14,402 nucleotides of DNA from Calvatia gigantea. Taxonomy: Eukaryota > Basidiomycota > Agaricomycetes > Agaricales > Lycoperdaceae. The notes under the pieces are model-generated. The model did no database searches. It saw only the letters and a program-made list of their open reading frames with translations, and was not told the DNA's origin. The stretch's first letter is position 1, and each line of letters begins with the position of its first letter. This document shows, one piece after another, positions 6,732 through 14,402 of the stretch. The DNA lies in NCBI GenBank assembly GCA_025093985.1, contig JACAAK010000068.1, positions 1-14,402 of the forward strand, given 5' to 3'. A program made the translations under genes and the position numbers.

Positions 6732-7310
6732 ATGAATGAATTTTTCTTAGCAAATAATCGAAGTGTAGTAATTGGAAATACCACCATTCATCAATTGAAA
6801 ATGCATAACATTGATGAGTGGGCACCACATGCTTCAATAATTAAATCCTTTCTAAAAACTCATTCAGATGAAATTTATAAATCACTATTAAAAGCGCATA
6901 CAGTTGAAGTAATGACTTTGTTGGGTAAATCCACACTGAAAACTGAAAATGAGCTGATTTTGATGGCTGAGGCTTCAGAATCAACATTCTTATCTTTGAT
7001 TGAAGCAGTTATCAAAGTGAATGACGCTTATTTTGCGGAGAAAGAATCAGGGCGAAAACGCTCAAGAAAAGTCAAAGAGCTGGATCAACCGAGTTGGTTT
7101 GAAACTTTCCAATACTTAATTGAGGCTGGTCATCATCATGAAGATATCATGCAAATGAGCTATGGATCTTTTATTGGTTACCTTAAAGCAGCTCAAAAGC
7201 AACGATCACAAAACCTCTTAACAAGCACAAATCTAATGCGTGCAGCTCAGCATGCAAAAGATAAAGCTTATGCGAAATTGACTGATGATTTAAGGCCAGT
7301 CGATGATTGA
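6732..7310 (+). CDS. Probable tail assembly chaperone
   Basis: A 192-aa, helical, soluble protein lying between tube and tape measure, the position of lambda G/GT and Mu gp41/42. Residues 1-95 form one helical part (FLKTHSDEIYKSLLKAHTVEVMTLL). A basic linker at about 107-115 (GRKRSRKVKE) leads to a second part with SWFETFQYLIEAGHHHEDIMQMSYGSFIGYLKAA, the 'y..l..aG.....i..ms...~~~y..a' pattern of the T-type half. In many phages the two halves are joined by a programmed frameshift. Here they are in one open frame and I see no classical slippery heptamer at the linker. Assignment is mainly by position plus the second-half pattern. The ribosome site is weak (GAG at 6721). Confidence 0.6.
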   Translation: MNEFFLANNRSVVIGNTTIHQLKMHNIDEWAPHASIIKSFLKTHSDEIYKSLLKAHTVEVMTLLGKSTLKTENELILMAEASESTFLSLIEAVIKVNDAYFAEKESGRKRSRKVKELDQPSWFETFQYLIEAGHHHEDIMQMSYGSFIGYLKAAQKQRSQNLLTSTNLMRAAQHAKDKAYAKLTDDLRPVDD

Positions 7311-7371
7311 GTTGTGATGTGAAATTGATCACGTTATTATTCGGCAAGTGCTTTATAAATTTGGATAAATA

Positions 7372-7656
7372 ATGAAAAAATTACTTGCTGGGTTGTTATT
7401 GGTCGCATCATTCTCAGTTGTGGCCGCAGAAACACGTAGCTTCCGTGTAGGTGGTGACATTATTCAAGTTGGTGATTCAATTGGAGCATTAATTTCTAAA
7501 GCTGGTAAGCCTATTCACCAACAATCTTATACAGTTGATACTGGCAACAATACTACGATCTCTGTGACAGATTACATTTATGAAGTTGGAAACGAGATTT
7601 ATACCGTAACCGTTCGTGAAGGTCGCATATCTAAAATTACTTGGGAACGTCGTTGA
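7372..7656 (+). CDS. Small secreted protein, DUF2845/BamE-fold-like
   Basis: A 94-aa protein with a clear signal peptide: MKK, hydrophobic core LLAGLLLVASFSVV, and likely cleavage after VAA near residue 19. The mature part is about 75 residues: FRVGGDIIQVGDSIGALISKAGKP followed by beta strands (DYIYEVGNEIYTVTVREGRISKITWE). The 'FR.G...I..GDS...V....GkP' pattern is that of DUF2845 proteins, and the fold resembles BamE/SmpA lipoprotein domains; there is no lipobox Cys. It is predicted to be periplasmic. It is not a structural phage gene by type and stands first in a group of three small genes placed between chaperone and tape measure, so I read it as a moron. The ribosome site upstream is poor (GGATAAATA). 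Confidence 0.7.
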   Translation: MKKLLAGLLLVASFSVVAAETRSFRVGGDIIQVGDSIGALISKAGKPIHQQSYTVDTGNNTTISVTDYIYEVGNEIYTVTVREGRISKITWERR

Positions 7657-7665
7657 GGATTAAAA

Positions 7666-8202
7666 ATGAAATACGGATTGATTGGGGTTATTGTTATTAT
7701 TGTTGGTCTTTTTTATTTTATGCATAAAAGCAACAAGGAAGATGCTGCAAGGGTTGCAGCAAGCGGTCAAGCCTACACAGAGCAACAGAATAAAACAGTC
7801 AAGGTTGTTGAGCTACAGAAAAGTCTACCCGACTTAAGGGAGTCAGATGCCCTTAAATTAATTGAATCACCCAAGATGAGCCCCGAGGATGTAAGCTTCT
7901 ATACTGGTTTAAGCGCAAAATGGAATGACGCTCTGAAAGTTGCTGGAGCTACACCAAGGATTGATCTATCTAGCCCAGTTCAGGAACTGCAGAAATTGAA
8001 AAGGGATCTCGATGCGCGCCAACCAAAAACAGTTTGTGAGGACATGATGAGAAGCAACTTATTAAATTCCTATAACTACACCATAGATGGTTTTTTGGAG
8101 TTTATGAAACAAAATGAGACTGAGTCTGGTGTAAACACAAGGCTTAGCTCTTCATCTATGAGTGATGCAACTTTTCTCCTGGATTACTGTAAGCCATCAT
8201 AA
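7666..8202 (+). CDS. Membrane-anchored small protein, unknown function
   Basis: A 178-aa protein with one N-terminal transmembrane segment (residues 4-19, GLIGVIVIIVGLFYFM). A charged helical region follows (residues 22-120; EDAARVAASGQAYTEQQNK, VQELQKLKRDLDARQ), then a C-terminal part with two cysteines (TVCEDMM and LLDYCKP) that could form a disulfide if it faces the periplasm. Charge flanking the segment does not settle topology. The gene starts ten bases after the secreted protein's stop with a good ribosome site (GAGGAT), so the two are probably co-translated. I do not recognise a family. It is followed by a terminator. Its link with a secreted partner, next to the tape measure gene, would fit a cell-envelope role. 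Confidence 0.6.
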   Translation: MKYGLIGVIVIIVGLFYFMHKSNKEDAARVAASGQAYTEQQNKTVKVVELQKSLPDLRESDALKLIESPKMSPEDVSFYTGLSAKWNDALKVAGATPRIDLSSPVQELQKLKRDLDARQPKTVCEDMMRSNLLNSYNYTIDGFLEFMKQNETESGVNTRLSSSSMSDATFLLDYCKPS

Positions 8203-8212
8203 ACTGTAAGTT

Positions 8213-8236
8213 AAAAGCACCTTGTGGTGCTTTTTT
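8213..8236 (+). terminator. Intrinsic terminator between the second and third cassette genes
   Basis: AAAAGCACC (8213-8221) pairs fully with GGTGCTTTT (8226-8234) around loop TTGT, with two more T. A nine-pair stem with a T run gives a convincing terminator, starting 11 bases after the stop of the membrane protein gene. Confidence 0.85.
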
Positions 8237-8251
8237 ATCAAGGTAAAATTA

Positions 8252-8569
8252 ATGAGCAATTCTAAAATTGATGTGAATGCTATCGAGAACTACACATCTG
8301 AGTCATACCCTCAGTTATTTAAGCAGGTTGGTGCACAGGGCCTAGTTGAAATACAAAAACATGATCGAGATTCAGCCGAGCTTGTTTCAAAACTCCCCGA
8401 GTGTGATTTAGTTGAGTATGTCGGACACTCAAACACGAAAAGCAATTACCCAGATCAAATAGCATCATTTGTTGATTGTAAAAATGGCAAGCGATTTTAT
8501 GTTGTGAATCGAATAATTCAAAATGATTTAAATAAGCACTTCAAACCCACCAATTGGTGGGTTTTTTAA
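8252..8569 (+). CDS. Small acidic protein, unknown function, C-terminus encoded by a terminator
   Basis: A 105-aa protein from ATG 8252, eight bases after AAGG at 8240-8243; the frame is open farther upstream into the terminator, but the ribosome site favours this start. No signal peptide or membrane segment. Features seen are a helical N-terminal half (YPQLFKQVGAQGLVEIQKH, ELVSKLPECDLVEYVGHS) and a strand-rich end (IASFVDCKNGKRFYVVNRII) with Cys residues in PEC and VDC. The last residues, KPTNWWVF and the TAA, are spelled by the following terminator hairpin. I do not recognise it. It is the third gene of the cassette; its terminators on both sides suggest expression independent of the tail operon. 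Confidence 0.55.
   Translation: MSNSKIDVNAIENYTSESYPQLFKQVGAQGLVEIQKHDRDSAELVSKLPECDLVEYVGHSNTKSNYPDQIASFVDCKNGKRFYVVNRIIQNDLNKHFKPTNWWVF
8543..8567 (+). terminator. Intrinsic terminator overlapping the end of the third cassette gene
   Basis: AAACCCACC (8543-8551) pairs with GGTGGGTTT (8556-8564) around AATT and continues as T to 8567. The stem forms the last codons of the gene, and the stop codon begins at the last T. The tape measure gene begins 24 bases farther on. Confidence 0.85.
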
Positions 8570-8590
8570 TGCCTGAAAATTGAGGTCGCC

Positions 8591-11500
8591 ATGTCTGGTA
8601 AAAATTTAACATTCAAATTAATTATGGATGGCGATAGTAAAGGCCTTGTGGCTGCTGCTAAACAATCCAAAGATGTTAGTAAAAAGCTATTTGAAACCAT
8701 TGAAGGTGAAGCTGAACGATTAAAGCAAACAAGTGCTGAAACCGCAAAAGAGATTGGTAAAATCATACCAACAGACTTGCCAAAAAAAGCAGAACAAGTA
8801 AAAGGTGAGTTGGGGGAACTTGGTGGCGAACTACAGGATGTAGCAAATACTGCCAAAAACACCGGTGCAGAAATTGGAAATATCATTCCAAAAAATGCCA
8901 GTGAACGTGCAGCAACTTTAATCAAATCACTTAATGAAATAACCGAAATTATTAAGAGCACTGGTACAAGTGTTGTAGGTACTTCAGATAGTTTTGAGAA
9001 GTTTGGTGTCGACTCCGTACGATCATTAAATCTTCTTAAAGCAAACCTTGCTACTGCAAAAACTAAACTTGAGGAATTCTCAAAGACCAAAGCTACGCCC
9101 GAAGATATTCGAATTGCTCAGCAACAAATTGATGCTTTGGAGAAAGAGGTTCAACAGGCAGATTTAGCTTTTGGCGCTTTTAAATCCGAACTAAGCCTAA
9201 TTACTCCAGAAGTAGCCAAACTAGATACAGAGCTTGGTAAAACGAATGTAGAACTTCAGAAAAATGAGACATTTGCTAAGCAAGCAAGTGGTGAAATTCA
9301 GGGTTTAAAAACTGGATACACAGCACTAACGAGTGCGATGGCTGCATTAGGTATTGGCGCATCTGCAACTGAAATTGCTCGAACTGCGGATGAGTTTAAG
9401 GTTTTGGAGGCAAGAATTGGGCTTGTTACATCTAAAAGCGGTAATTTTACTCAAGCTTTTGAGGGTGTTAAAAAGATTGCGATTGAAACAAGATCCAATC
9501 TTACGGCTACAGCGGAATTATTTACCCGAGTAAAAACTGCAACTGATCAGCTTGGATATTCGCAAGAACGGGCATTAAATTTAACCGATTTAGTAAACAA
9601 GTCATTATTGTAGGTGGTGGTTTAGCGGCTTCAAACGAAGCAGCAATTTATCAATTTAACCAAGCGTTACAGTCTGGTGTTCTCCGTGGCGAAGAATTCA
9701 ATAGTGTGATGGAGCAAGCGCCACGATTGGCGAGAGCTCTTGCTGATGGCTTAGGTGTGAATATTGGTAAGCTTCGTGAAATGGCTAACACGGGTCAGCT
9801 CACATCAAGTGTTATTGTTAAGGCGTTAGAAAGTCAATCTAAAGCACTTAATGATGAATTTTCTAAAATGCCTATTACCATTGGGCAGTCGATTGAAAAT
9901 CTCAAAACAGCATGGACCTTGTATATAGGGGAGGCAGATGCTGCTAATGGGGCAAGCACAAAAGTAGCTGAAGCAATCAAATTTGTAGCTGAAAAACCTT
10001 GAAGTTTTAGTTTCAACTCTTACAACAGTGGCTCAGGCGTATGTTGCCTACAAGCACTTGGTATTGCAGCAAGCTTTTTAGAAAAAGCGAATGCTGTGAA
10101 AATTGCGCAAGCCGCTATTGCCGCAGAAACAGCGTCCATCGTTACAAACACACAAGCACAGTTGGTAAATACCCGAGCAACTCAGGCAGCAATTGTTGCG
10201 AAAAATCAACTCACAGTCGCTACAAATGCAAGCAATACAGCGAATGTAGCAGCATCTGGGGTTATTGGGAGAGTATCGACAGCTGCAAATGGCTTAAAGG
10301 GGAGTATTGCAGGGGTTCTATCTCGATTTGGTGCATATGGAGTAGCGGCAGCGGGTGTTATTCTAGCTAGTGATTTAATTGTTGATGGATTTAAGAAAAC
10401 GGATGAGTGGCTATTAAAGCAAGGGTCTGATTTCATTGATTGGGCTGTATCTAGAGCCACTGGTACGAAGTCCTTAGTGGATCAAGAAAAGGAATTTATT
10501 GCAGCTGAAGAGGCCTCACGTAAGAAGCAGGAGGAGGTTGCGGCTGTAAAAGCAAAAAATGCCGAACGCACTGAAATGCTTAAAAATGCCTCTCTTGGTC
10601 TTAACGAGGCATCTAAAGCAACAGTTGTGGAGTTTGAGAAACTTGTCAAGGAGGGTGCTAAGGTTTCAGATGTTTTGGGGCAAATTGCAAAATCTTTCAA
10701 TTTCAGCACCACTACAGGTATTAATGATGGACTCACTGCGTTACTGGCACTCCAGACTCAAGGTAAAGCCACCGCAGAAGAGATTAGAAAAGCCCTAACG
10801 GGTATACTTTCTGATGAGGATCTGGTTGCATTCGAAGGGACGATTGGCAGCAATTCCAGTCAATATTGAAAAGCAACTTGAAGCGACCAATGCCAAGATT
10901 AAGGCTAAACAGCTTGAACTGGATGCATGGAAGAGAGCTAATCGGGACATGGAGTATCAGGCTTGGCTCAAGGAGGTCGGTAAGTTTCAAGGTGATATCA
11001 GCAAGCTACAGGCCGAAGCAAGTACTCTGAATGTTCAATACGCTAACTCAGTAAAGTCAGCAGCCATGGTTCAGGGCGCCGTGCTTGATGAAGCGATCCG
11101 TCGCACTGGGCTCAGCTATGTGGAATTAAAAGGCGAGTCTACTGAAGCTTTTACCAAAGCCAATAATGATGTTCGTGTACTTATTCAAGGTTTGGATGAG
11201 CTGAAAGGTCAAGGTGTTGATGTTGGGCGTGCACTCAATGCGAGTATTTCAACTGCGATTAACACTGCAACCAATCAGCAAGAACTCGATGCTTTAAAGT
11301 TGAAAATTGAGAGCCTCCGCAGTGATCTAGGCGCACAAGTTGCTAATGGACTTTTACAGCAAGCTGAACAACAGCTTTTGGAGATTAAAAACAAGGCTGA
11401 CCAAGCAAGGGCGGGAATTAACTCAGTTAATGAGGCGTTTTCTGTATTTGGTATTCAGTCTAAAGAGCAAGCAGGTCAGCAAGCTACCGTTTACCAAGAA

Positions 11501-12131
11501 GCCTATCAGGAAATGGTAAAAAGTGGCGAAGCGACTGCAGGGCAAATGCGCCAGGCCTTACAGAAAATGTCTGCTGATATTATGCCTCAGGCAATGCCGC
11601 AAAAATTGCTTGGTACGAGGCTCAGCTCGGACTGCAAGGTATGGTCGCTCAGATTGATGAGTTTGGTAATGCTTCAGCTTCATTGCAGAAAACGGATCAG
11701 GCCATACAACAAATTGGACAATCTGCGCTGACTTCTGCAAAGCAAATTAGCGTAATGAATGGACAAGCGGGTTCTGAATCAAGTGACAGTTTAGCTGGTC
11801 AAGACTATTGGGAAGCATTTAAAGCGAAAAAACAAGCCAGTGTTGATGCACTGAATACTCGATCTAAGGAGTGAGCTCTAACACTGGCGGCATGACTTCA
11901 ATCACCAATAGTCCTGAAATGACTGCTATTGCCGCGCCGATGACCGAAATGCCTCCGATGGTTGCCACAGGCTTTGATATTCAGATGGATGAATCTATGG
12001 GACCAAAAGAAACTAAGCGCCTTGAGCTAGTGTCAGGTGGAAAATCTGCATCACTAGAGGGAACACCTGAAGCGGTGGATAGCGTTGAAGAGATGCTTCA
12101 AAAATTTGAGACGCTTAAGCGGAGCATGTAA
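8591..12131 (+). pseudogene. Tape measure protein, broken by six frameshifts
   Basis: Open pieces: 8591-9613, 9601-10002, about 9995-10050, 10051-10869, 10840-11605 and 11606-11874, then the frame open from 11871 to 12131. The indels are a missing A before 9601, extra A at 9992-9996, missing A near 10051, extra G at 10837-10839, missing A at 11601-11605, and a missing base near 11868-11870. Corrected length is a whole number of codons, about 1180 aa. The protein is helical, Ala/Lys/Gln-rich, with coiled coils throughout, a hydrophobic segment (TSAMAALGIGA) before TADEFKVLEARIGLVT, the tape measure N-terminal domain (SNLTATAELFTRV...GVLRGEEFNSVMEQAPRLARALADGLG), and a second hydrophobic stretch (YGVAAAGVILASDLIV). 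The end, KRLELVSGGKSASLEG...VDSVEEMLQKFETLKR, is the usual C-terminal motif. It sets tail length, and at roughly 0.15 nm per residue a tail near 175 nm is inferred. ATG 8591 follows GAGGT. Confidence 0.85.
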
Positions 12132-12547
12132 TGAAACTTATACGAAAACTGACATCAGAAACCGTCCCACTAGAGGACGGTTTTTTATGGTCGGATGAAT
12201 TTGATTGGAAACCTGTTGAGCAAAAGCAAGAGCGTTCAATTAGTGGTGCTTTGATTGTCCAAGAAGGCAAAAAGCTTTCAGGTCGACCAATCACTTTAGT
12301 TCCACCTGCATCGGATCAAGGTTGGATTAAGCGAAAGCATCTACGGACCATTTTGGAATGGTCAGCATTAGGTGAGCATTTCACGATTGAATTTGAATAC
12401 CTTCATGATCAGCGCCGCTTTAATGTGATTTTCAATCATGAAGCGGGTGCGATTGAAGCTAAGCCTGTTAAGGAATTTCCAACCGTTTCTGAGGATGACT
12501 ATTACGTGGTCACTATGCGTTTTACAGAGGTAAGCAATGCCAATTGA
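12131..12547 (+). CDS. Tail protein following the tape measure gene (Mu-like siphophage family)
   Basis: A 138-aa intact protein. Visible pattern: LPLEDG-type opening (VPLEDGFLWSDEFDW, V.Q...RSISGALIVQEG), then SGRPITLVPP, IKRKHLRTILEWSA, FTIEFEYLHDQRRFNVIF and VVTMRFTEV. This is the arrangement found in the small beta-rich tail protein that follows the tape measure gene in transposable siphophages of the B3/D3112 kind. It is likely a distal-tail or hub component, but its exact role is not established from sequence. ATG 12131 overlaps the tape measure stop by one base (TAATG), so translation is probably coupled. An intrinsic-terminator-like hairpin lies inside codons 10-18. The end overlaps the next gene by 11 bases. 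Confidence 0.65.
   Translation: MKLIRKLTSETVPLEDGFLWSDEFDWKPVEQKQERSISGALIVQEGKKLSGRPITLVPPASDQGWIKRKHLRTILEWSALGEHFTIEFEYLHDQRRFNVIFNHEAGAIEAKPVKEFPTVSEDDYYVVTMRFTEVSNAN
12159..12186 (+). terminator. Terminator-like hairpin inside the 5' end of a tail gene
   Basis: AAACCGTCC (12159-12167) pairs with GGACGGTTT (12175-12183) around a seven-base loop, and three further T follow. By form it is as good as the intergenic terminators of this window, yet it lies within codons 10-18 of the gene starting at 12131. Attenuation of distal tail expression is possible but unproven. Confidence 0.6.
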
Positions 12548-14402
12548 AACCAATAATTTAAAGCTCCTTGAGTCTGAACGCATTCGTACAGATGCTGAAG
12601 ATGGTGGGGGAAAATACTCAGGTCGTGAAATTGTCGATGGTCAAAGTAATAACCTGTTCAATGATATTTCTGAGATGGATCGCACCACAGGTCGTACTTC
12701 TATCCAAAAGATTTATGCTGCAGTGGATACAGCCGATACCGATGCTTTGATGGGTGCGACAGTATTCATCTCTCAGAATGCACAAGATCCGAATGTCTCC
12801 GCCGTGTTATTCAGCACCGATAGCTGGACAGATGAGCGTAAAGAAGCGCAGAACCGTATTGAAAACTATAATGCCAAAGGTGCACAGATTGCCGGCACAC
12901 CGTTGGACACGCATTGGAAAGGCATGAAGTCTCTACAAGTAGCCATGTTTCCCCAGGAAGCGGAAAGCGCTATTGGTACATCAATTGTGTTGATCTCAAA
13001 TGAGGGTAAAGCCATAGAGATTGAGCAATTCCTACGGATCACTGAGGTGTCGACAAGAACAGCTTATGTGATGGTCGATGGTAAACAGGTGGAATATAAG
13101 ATTGCTACTTATGGTCTGAGTGATGCATTAAAAGTTGATTTTGTGGGGCTATCTGCAAAGCAATGGTATAGCGGTGAAAAGAGTACCACCATCATCCGTG
13201 ACACCATTGTGGCGGATACAGGTAAATATTACTCCAGTGCGAATTTAAAAGAAGCTGCACAAGTCGGTGACTATTCGGTGGTTGCAGAGGATGTCTATAC
13301 GCAGTTGGTTCCCTCGGCTCAGACTGAAACCCCCATGGTGAATATCAATGCTGCGGGTGACTCTGTGGCTTTAGTGAAAGCCAAGAATGGTGTCCTGAGC
13401 AAGACTTTCAGTAATGTCGCCATTAATACTGTGTCGAGCTTATATCTTGGCTCATCAGTCATGCCGAAATCGGTGGAGTTCACGTTGTTTGGCTCAGTGA
13501 TTAGCGACGTCGGTGGTGAACTTAAAAATACTGCAGGTACATCCATTGGCACCATCAATTATCAAAACGGCTCGATTGTGTGGAATGCAAGCGCGGGGAC
13601 AGGTACCGCCAATCTAACGATTAACTTTATGCCTGCAGCAGCCGTAACAGCTCCAGTTGAATCCGAGCTGATCTATGTCAATCAGGAGAACATCGGTTTT
13701 AACTGGGTAAAAAATTGGTCCCGTTGCCATCACCGGGTAGTTTGCAAGTGTCGTACCTGGTGCAGAATCAGGTCTACACGCTTCGAGACAATGGTGCAGG
13801 GCAATTACGTGGTGCTGGATTCATCCTTTGGGTTCAGGCAGTATTGATTATGATACGGGTACCATGGCACTTACCACGGGTGAACTCGCCGATGTCGGCA
13901 GTGCAATTCTGATCACGTGGAGCAACATGATCACGGCTCAAGAGCGCTCAGGATTAACTATCAACAAAGCCTATGTCGAGATCCCTGTAAACGACTCGAT
14001 TGTGGCAGGTACCTTAACTGTTGGCTGGTTATTAAATGGTGTGGCCAAGACAGCAACCGATAAACGGCCAAGGGCAATTCACAGGGGATGCCACAGGCAC
14101 CATTGACTATGCCGATGGTATAGCGAAGCTGATGCCAACCTTGTTACCCAATGGCGGTACTACGTTTAATGTATCAGGTCAGAAAGGAACTAAGTCTTCA
14201 ATCCAAGTGACTGTAGTACCCACCAGTGGAAGCATTTCAATTGAATTGGACAATGGCTCTGCTGCACTCATTCCCAAGTCTGTGAAAGTCCGTGTACCGG
14301 TCAAGTATATGAATTATTCAGGTGAGGTTGAGGCTGCGCGATATGCCGATTGATGCCACCACAGGGCGTTTAATCAATGGTACAGGTCAGCAACGGGCAC
14401 TA
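12537..14402 (+). pseudogene. Large virion tail structural protein with ~90-residue repeats, frameshifted and cut by window end
   Basis: The frame from ATG 12537 is right up to about 13709. The rest continues in other frames after a missing A (run 13709-13714), a missing G (13830-13832), an extra A (14062-14064) and an extra base near 14337-14340, after which frame 3 is open to the window end. The N-terminus carries a family signature, TDAEDGGGKYSGREIVDGQS-NNLFNDIS-MDRTTGRTS, well known from the large structural tail protein of B3/D3112-type phages. A 270-residue beta-rich region follows. From about 13460 at least four tandem modules appear, each with a 'P/A-x-S/T-hydrophobic' strand and a later 'G-T/S-I-D-Y..G' turn, 89-91 codons apart. 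It probably forms part of the distal tail or a fibre-like stalk. It overlaps the preceding stop by 11 bases; AGAGG lies upstream. Confidence 0.7.
13464..14402 (+). repeat. Tandem ~90-codon modules within the tail protein gene
   Basis: Module starts are recognised at 13464 (PKSVEFTL), 13733 (PGSLQVSY), 14005 (AGTLTVGW) and 14273 (PKSVKVRV). After correcting the indels the spacings are 90, 91 and 89 codons. Each has a partner turn: GTINYQNGSI, GSIDYDTGTM, GTIDYADGIA and PIDATTGRLI. Identity between copies is low, so these are protein-level repeats (probably Ig-like or other beta-sandwich domains), not DNA repeats. Confidence 0.6.

Noticed and set aside
7325..7360. Possible promoter for the moron cassette (TATAAA at 7354-7359)
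   Set aside because: A -10-like box is present, but no acceptable -35 box lies at 16-18 bases; TTGATC is 23 bases upstream. Not listed as a feature, though a cassette promoter somewhere in 7311-7371 would be expected.
8566..9090. 174-codon minus-strand frame, the longest on that strand
   Set aside because: It lies wholly opposite the tape measure N-terminal region, is Ser/Phe-rich as expected of the antisense of Lys/Glu-rich codons, and has no ribosome site or neighbours on that strand.
10041..10370. 109-codon + frame rich in Ser and Cys
   Set aside because: It is an out-of-frame shadow of the tape measure coding sequence (Ala codons shifted to Ser/Cys codons).
11871..12131. Separate 86-codon gene starting at GTG 11871
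   Set aside because: Its content (ending VDSVEEMLQKFETLKR) matches the usual tape measure C-terminus, and the AAGGAG nearby overlaps the GTG itself. A missing base near 11868-11870 explains it better, and makes the total length whole codons.
1..14402. tRNA genes, CRISPR arrays, insertion sequences, attachment sites
   Set aside because: I looked for cloverleaf-like segments, regularly spaced direct repeats and transposase frames and saw none; all bases except short gaps are accounted for by structural or cassette genes.

Overview
The window is a stretch of the late structural region of a transposable (Mu-like) siphovirus or prophage. AT-rich composition, gene order and protein style suggest an Acinetobacter-type gammaproteobacterial host; this is inference, because no host gene is present. 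Every supported gene is on the + strand, tightly packed, with stop/start overlaps typical of a single late operon.

Head region (1-4306): the tail end of an upstream gene, probably the DUF935/Mu gp29-type portal; a Mu gpF-type minor head protein with an extra C-terminal domain resembling ADP-ribosyltransferase folds; a small Cys-rich ORF; an intrinsic terminator; a protease/scaffold gene with a probable internal scaffold start; a lambda gpD-like decoration protein; a lambda gpE-like major capsid protein; and a small coiled-coil protein in the position lambda FI occupies. Connector and tail-completion region (4308-5928): DUF1320/Mu gp36, Mu gpG-type virion morphogenesis protein, Mu gp37-like protein, and a small paralogue of the FI-position protein. 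Tail region (5918-14402): tail tube protein, a terminator, tail assembly chaperone, then three small genes with their own terminators (7372-8569) that look like a moron cassette. These are followed by a tape measure gene of about 1180 codons, a 138-aa tail protein and a long repeat-bearing tail protein that runs off the window. The head pathway is therefore Mu-like at the portal, gpF, gp36 and gp37, but lambda-like for protease, decoration protein, capsid and tube. The tail is the long non-contractile kind, since no sheath is present.

The most striking property of the raw sequence is that the reading frame is broken at about 14 single-base indels. Most are in short homopolymers and they affect seven structural genes, six of them in the tape measure alone. 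Each break is followed at once by the expected continuation of the same protein in another frame, and corrected lengths come out as whole codons. I read this as uncorrected sequencing error (long-read or pyrosequencing style) more probably than as prophage decay. Genes so affected are typed as pseudogene because that is what the bases show. For biology, the moron cassette between chaperone and tape measure, the gpF C-terminal domain, and terminator-like hairpins embedded in the 5' ends of coding regions are the places to look.
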